A program made the translations under genes and the position numbers. Positions 15,316 to 16,696 of a DNA stretch of 16,696 nt are shown here, one piece after another. The notes beneath the pieces were generated by a model, which was given only the letters and a program-made list of their open reading frames with translations, was not told the DNA's origin and searched no databases. Numbering within the stretch: the first letter of the stretch is position 1; each line of letters starts with the position of its first letter. Source of the DNA: an uncultured Blautia sp. (GTDB taxonomy: Bacteria > Bacillota > Clostridia > Lachnospirales > Lachnospiraceae); contig CAKRYE010000042.1 in NCBI GenBank assembly GCA_934426285.1, forward strand, positions 1-16,696. Reading direction: 5' to 3'.

Positions 15316-16023
15316 ATGACAGAGAATAATACAGCAATTGTTCTGGCAGCAGGTCAGGGAAAAAGAATGCAAAGTAAAATACAGAAGCAGTTTCTGGAAA
15401 TACAGGGTTACCCGGTTCTGTATTATTCTCTGCGCTGTTTTCAGGAAAGTCCGTTGATCGGGAATATTATTCTGGTAACAGGGGAGGAAACTGTCTCTTA
15501 TTGCAAAGAAAAGATAGTAGATAAGTATGGTTTTACCAAGGTTACCAGTGTGATCGCTGGTGGAAAGGAACGTTATGATTCTGTTTATGCAGGGCTTTGC
15601 GCCTGTTCAGAAATACCATGCGATTATGTATTCATTCATGACGGAGCCAGACCATTTATTACGGAAGAAATGCTGGAAAGAGGCCTGGAAAGAACTCGGA
15701 AAACGGGCGCTTGTGTATTGGGAATGCCTTCTAAGGATACTGTTAAACTGGCTGATAAAAATGATTTTGTAGAATCAACTCCAGAGAGAAATTATGTCTG
15801 GACAATTCAGACACCTCAGATTTTCTCATATTCATTAATTAAAACTGCCCATGACAAGATTCGCCGGAAAGATATGAGTAATATTACGGATGATGCCATG
15901 GTTGTCGAACAAGAGACGGGGGTAAAAGTAGCTTTGGCGAAAGGATCTTATCAGAATATTAAGATTACCACGCCGGAAGATCTTTGGATTGCAGAGGTAT
16001 TTTTGCGATCTGGAAAAATGTGA
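15316..16023 (+). CDS. ispD: 2-C-methyl-D-erythritol 4-phosphate cytidylyltransferase
   Basis: IspD couples CTP with methylerythritol 4-phosphate in the non-mevalonate (MEP) isoprenoid pathway. The 235-residue protein is full length, with the nucleotide-binding LAAGQGKRM (10-18) and Lys24, VIAGGKERYDSVYAGL (79-94), HDGARPF (108-114), TIQTPQIF (163-170), TDDA (191-194) and NIKITTPEDL (214-223). It begins two nt after the tsaD stop, so translation is probably coupled. It is the last gene of the operon, with no clear terminator before the tRNA promoter. A TarI-type ribitol-phosphate cytidylyltransferase has a similar fold, but motifs and length favour IspD. Confidence 0.92.
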   Translation: MTENNTAIVLAAGQGKRMQSKIQKQFLEIQGYPVLYYSLRCFQESPLIGNIILVTGEETVSYCKEKIVDKYGFTKVTSVIAGGKERYDSVYAGLCACSEIPCDYVFIHDGARPFITEEMLERGLERTRKTGACVLGMPSKDTVKLADKNDFVESTPERNYVWTIQTPQIFSYSLIKTAHDKIRRKDMSNITDDAMVVEQETGVKVALAKGSYQNIKITTPEDLWIAEVFLRSGKM

Positions 16024-16056
16024 GAATAAAAAAATAAAAAAAATTCAAATTAGTTG

Positions 16057-16085
16057 TTGACAGTTTTGAAATAAGGTGATAGAAT
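16057..16085 (+). promoter_or_regulatory. Strong promoter of tRNA-Ser(UGA)
   Basis: A perfect TTGACA (16057-16062) and TAGAAT (16080-16085) are 17 nt apart, preceded by a very A-rich segment that could act as an UP element. The tRNA begins 36 nt after the -10 box. Confidence 0.82.
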
Positions 16086-16121
16086 ATCACTTGCGCTGAC
16101 AGAGAAAAGCGTCGAAAATAC

Positions 16122-16207
16122 GGAGAGATATCGAAGTGGTCATAACGAGGCGGTCTTGAAAACCGTTTGTCCGCAAGGGCGCGTGGGTTCGAATCCCACT
16201 CTCTCCG
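16122..16207 (+). tRNA. tRNA-Ser (anticodon UGA)
   Basis: The acceptor stem GGAGAGA (16122-16128) pairs with TCTCTCC before discriminator G16207. The anticodon arm CGGTC-TTGAA-AACCG exposes TGA, reading UCN codons. The T-arm is GTGGG-TTCGAAT-CCCAC. A long variable arm (around TCCGCAAGGGC) is the class II feature of serine tRNAs. No CCA is encoded (CTT follows), so RNase Z and CCA-adding enzyme are needed. This tRNA does not read ANN codons and should not carry t6A. Confidence 0.96.
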
Positions 16208-16252
16208 CTTGTCAGGTTAATAAAAAAGTTTTGAAAAAACTTAAAAAAACAC

Positions 16253-16282
16253 TTGACAAACTGCTTTGAAGTGCGATATAAT
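16253..16282 (+). promoter_or_regulatory. Strong promoter of tRNA-Ser(GGA)
   Basis: A perfect TTGACA (16253-16258) and a perfect TATAAT (16277-16282) are 18 nt apart, preceded by A-tracts. The transcript would start near 16290, leaving a leader of about 90 nt before the tRNA. Confidence 0.85.
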
Positions 16283-16288
16283 GCACAA

Positions 16289-16381
16289 GGCTTTTCGATG
16301 AGAAAACGTCGAAGCAATTTCATAAAGAACACGAAAGTGTGAAGAGAGTTATCTGAAAGGATAACGACTCTAGGGCAATTT
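16289..16381 (+). other. Structured leader upstream of tRNA-Ser(GGA)
   Basis: About 90 nt between promoter and tRNA contain three local foldbacks: TTCGA/TCGAA around 16294-16314, ACAC-GAAA-GTGT with a GNRA tetraloop around 16330-16341, and GTTATC-TGAAAG-GATAAC around 16349-16366, whose ends can be extended by AGA/TCT. RNase P would release it during tRNA maturation. I recognise no known RNA family, and it may simply be a spacer. Confidence 0.4.
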
Positions 16382-16471
16382 GGAGAAGTACCCAAGCTGG
16401 CCGAAGGGGCTCCCCTGGAAAGGGAGTAGGTCGTTAATAGCGGCGCGAGGGTTCAAATCCCTCCTTCTCCG
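16382..16471 (+). tRNA. tRNA-Ser (anticodon GGA)
   Basis: The acceptor stem GGAGAAG (16382-16388) pairs with CTTCTCC (16464-16470), with G16471 as discriminator. The anticodon arm CTCCC-CTGGAAA-GGGAG exposes GGA, reading UCC and UCU. The T-arm is GAGGG-TTCAAAT-CCCTC. A long variable arm (about 16427-16447) marks a class II serine tRNA. CCA is not encoded (TTT follows). It shares the GGAGA start of the acceptor stem with the upstream serine tRNA. Confidence 0.96.
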
Positions 16472-16499
16472 TTTTCTTTTGAAAAAAAGAAAAAAGTTC

Positions 16500-16528
16500 T
16501 TGACAGGGCGAAAGAGTTGTGATAAACT
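16500..16528 (+). promoter_or_regulatory. First of two tandem promoters, likely rRNA operon P1
   Basis: TTGACA (16500-16505) and TAAACT (16523-16528) are 17 nt apart. The -35 box is the end of a 15-bp sequence, AAAAAGTTCTTGACA (16491-16505), repeated exactly at the second promoter. Confidence 0.72.
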
Positions 16529-16586
16529 TGAAAAGCTGTTGAGAAGAAAAAAGTTGATAAAACTTGAAAAAACTTTGAAAAAGTTC

Positions 16587-16615
16587 TTGACAAGTTGAAA
16601 ACAACATGCTAAAAT
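16587..16615 (+). promoter_or_regulatory. Second tandem promoter, likely rRNA operon P2
   Basis: TTGACA (16587-16592) and TAAAAT (16610-16615) are 17 nt apart, with TG one base before the -10 box (extended -10). It is preceded by A-tracts at roughly helical spacing (about 16531-16582), suggesting a curved or UP-element-like region. The two promoters lie 87 bp apart. Confidence 0.8.
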
Positions 16616-16623
16616 AGCGAAGC

Positions 16624-16696
16624 TGTCGAAAAGACAGACAACCTTGATAACTAAACAGTGAAACACATACGATTCTCGAAAATTCTTTACACATGA
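16624..16696 (+). promoter_or_regulatory. Probable rRNA operon leader with hairpin and boxA-like sequence
   Basis: After P2 come a short hairpin CTGTC-GAAAA-GACAG (about 16623-16637) and then ACCTTGATAACTAAACAG (16641-16658), which resembles the boxA-containing CTTTGAAAACTAAACA leader sequences of Firmicute rRNA operons. No 16S sequence is reached before the right edge. The assignment is by resemblance. Confidence 0.6.

Noticed and set aside
16226..16242. AAGTTTT/AAAACTT hairpin between the tRNA genes as a terminator
   Set aside because: The stem is only A-T rich with one G-C pair and no T-run follows; it is better seen as part of the A-tract region upstream of the next promoter.
16472..16493. 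TTTTCTTTT-GAAA-AAAAGAAAA hairpin after tRNA-Ser(GGA) as terminator
   Set aside because: The T-rich arm precedes the stem and no T-run follows it, so it does not fit an intrinsic terminator on the plus strand; it may be chance in low-complexity DNA.
16087..16694. Several open frames across the tRNA/rRNA leader region on both strands
   Set aside because: They run through the tRNA genes and promoters, have no family signature and are products of stop-poor structured or A-rich sequence.

Overview
The window looks like chromosomal DNA from a low-to-mid GC Firmicute, most likely Lachnospiraceae (Blautia/Ruminococcus-like). This rests on gene content and protein style (UvrC beginning MF-x-IEEEL, a DUF1846 protein, RNase Z, an FtsH with HEVGH, sigma-A promoters with TTGACA/TATAAT boxes). 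The genus is an inference. No phage, insertion sequence, CRISPR array or defence system was found. All genes are housekeeping genes, and the more unusual content is between them.

Layout. (1) 1-953, minus: the N-terminal part of a DUF1846 protein running off the left edge. It is divergent from (2) ftsH (1179-3179, plus), a membrane AAA+ zinc protease with its own promoter and terminator. (3) uvrC (3345-5201), nucleotide excision repair nuclease, with a TTG start. (4) hprK (5280-6215) and a ROK glucokinase (6283-7218), probably one transcript, linking sugar phosphorylation with the kinase that signals carbon status through HPr. A bidirectional hairpin (about 7249-7290) separates glcK from (5) a class A penicillin-binding protein on the minus strand (7299-9884) with a repeat-containing acidic C-terminal tail. 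(6) A 364-nt intergenic region holds a 143-bp MITE-like element with imperfect inverted ends and an 8-bp direct duplication. It lies just upstream of (7) yigZ/IMPACT-family (10249-10905), which converges through a long-stem terminator on (8) a cyclophilin peptidyl-prolyl isomerase (10982-11500, minus).

(9) From a shared divergent promoter region with a 13-bp palindrome runs the operon tsaE-tsaB-rimI-rnz-tsaD-ispD (11591-16023). TsaE, TsaB and TsaD form the core t6A37 tRNA-modifying machinery, RimI is an N-acetyltransferase commonly found with TsaB, RNase Z matures tRNA 3' ends, and IspD belongs to the MEP isoprenoid pathway. (10) Two serine tRNA genes (UGA and GGA anticodons) follow, each with its own strong promoter and neither encoding CCA. 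(11) The last ~200 nt carry two tandem strong promoters with A-tracts, a small hairpin and a boxA-like sequence. This is the usual appearance of the start of a ribosomal RNA operon, whose 16S gene would lie just past the right edge.

I see no clearly new multi-gene biological system. The best leads are the MITE-like element, the divergent promoter/palindrome between the isomerase gene and tsaE, and the structured leader in front of tRNA-Ser(GGA).
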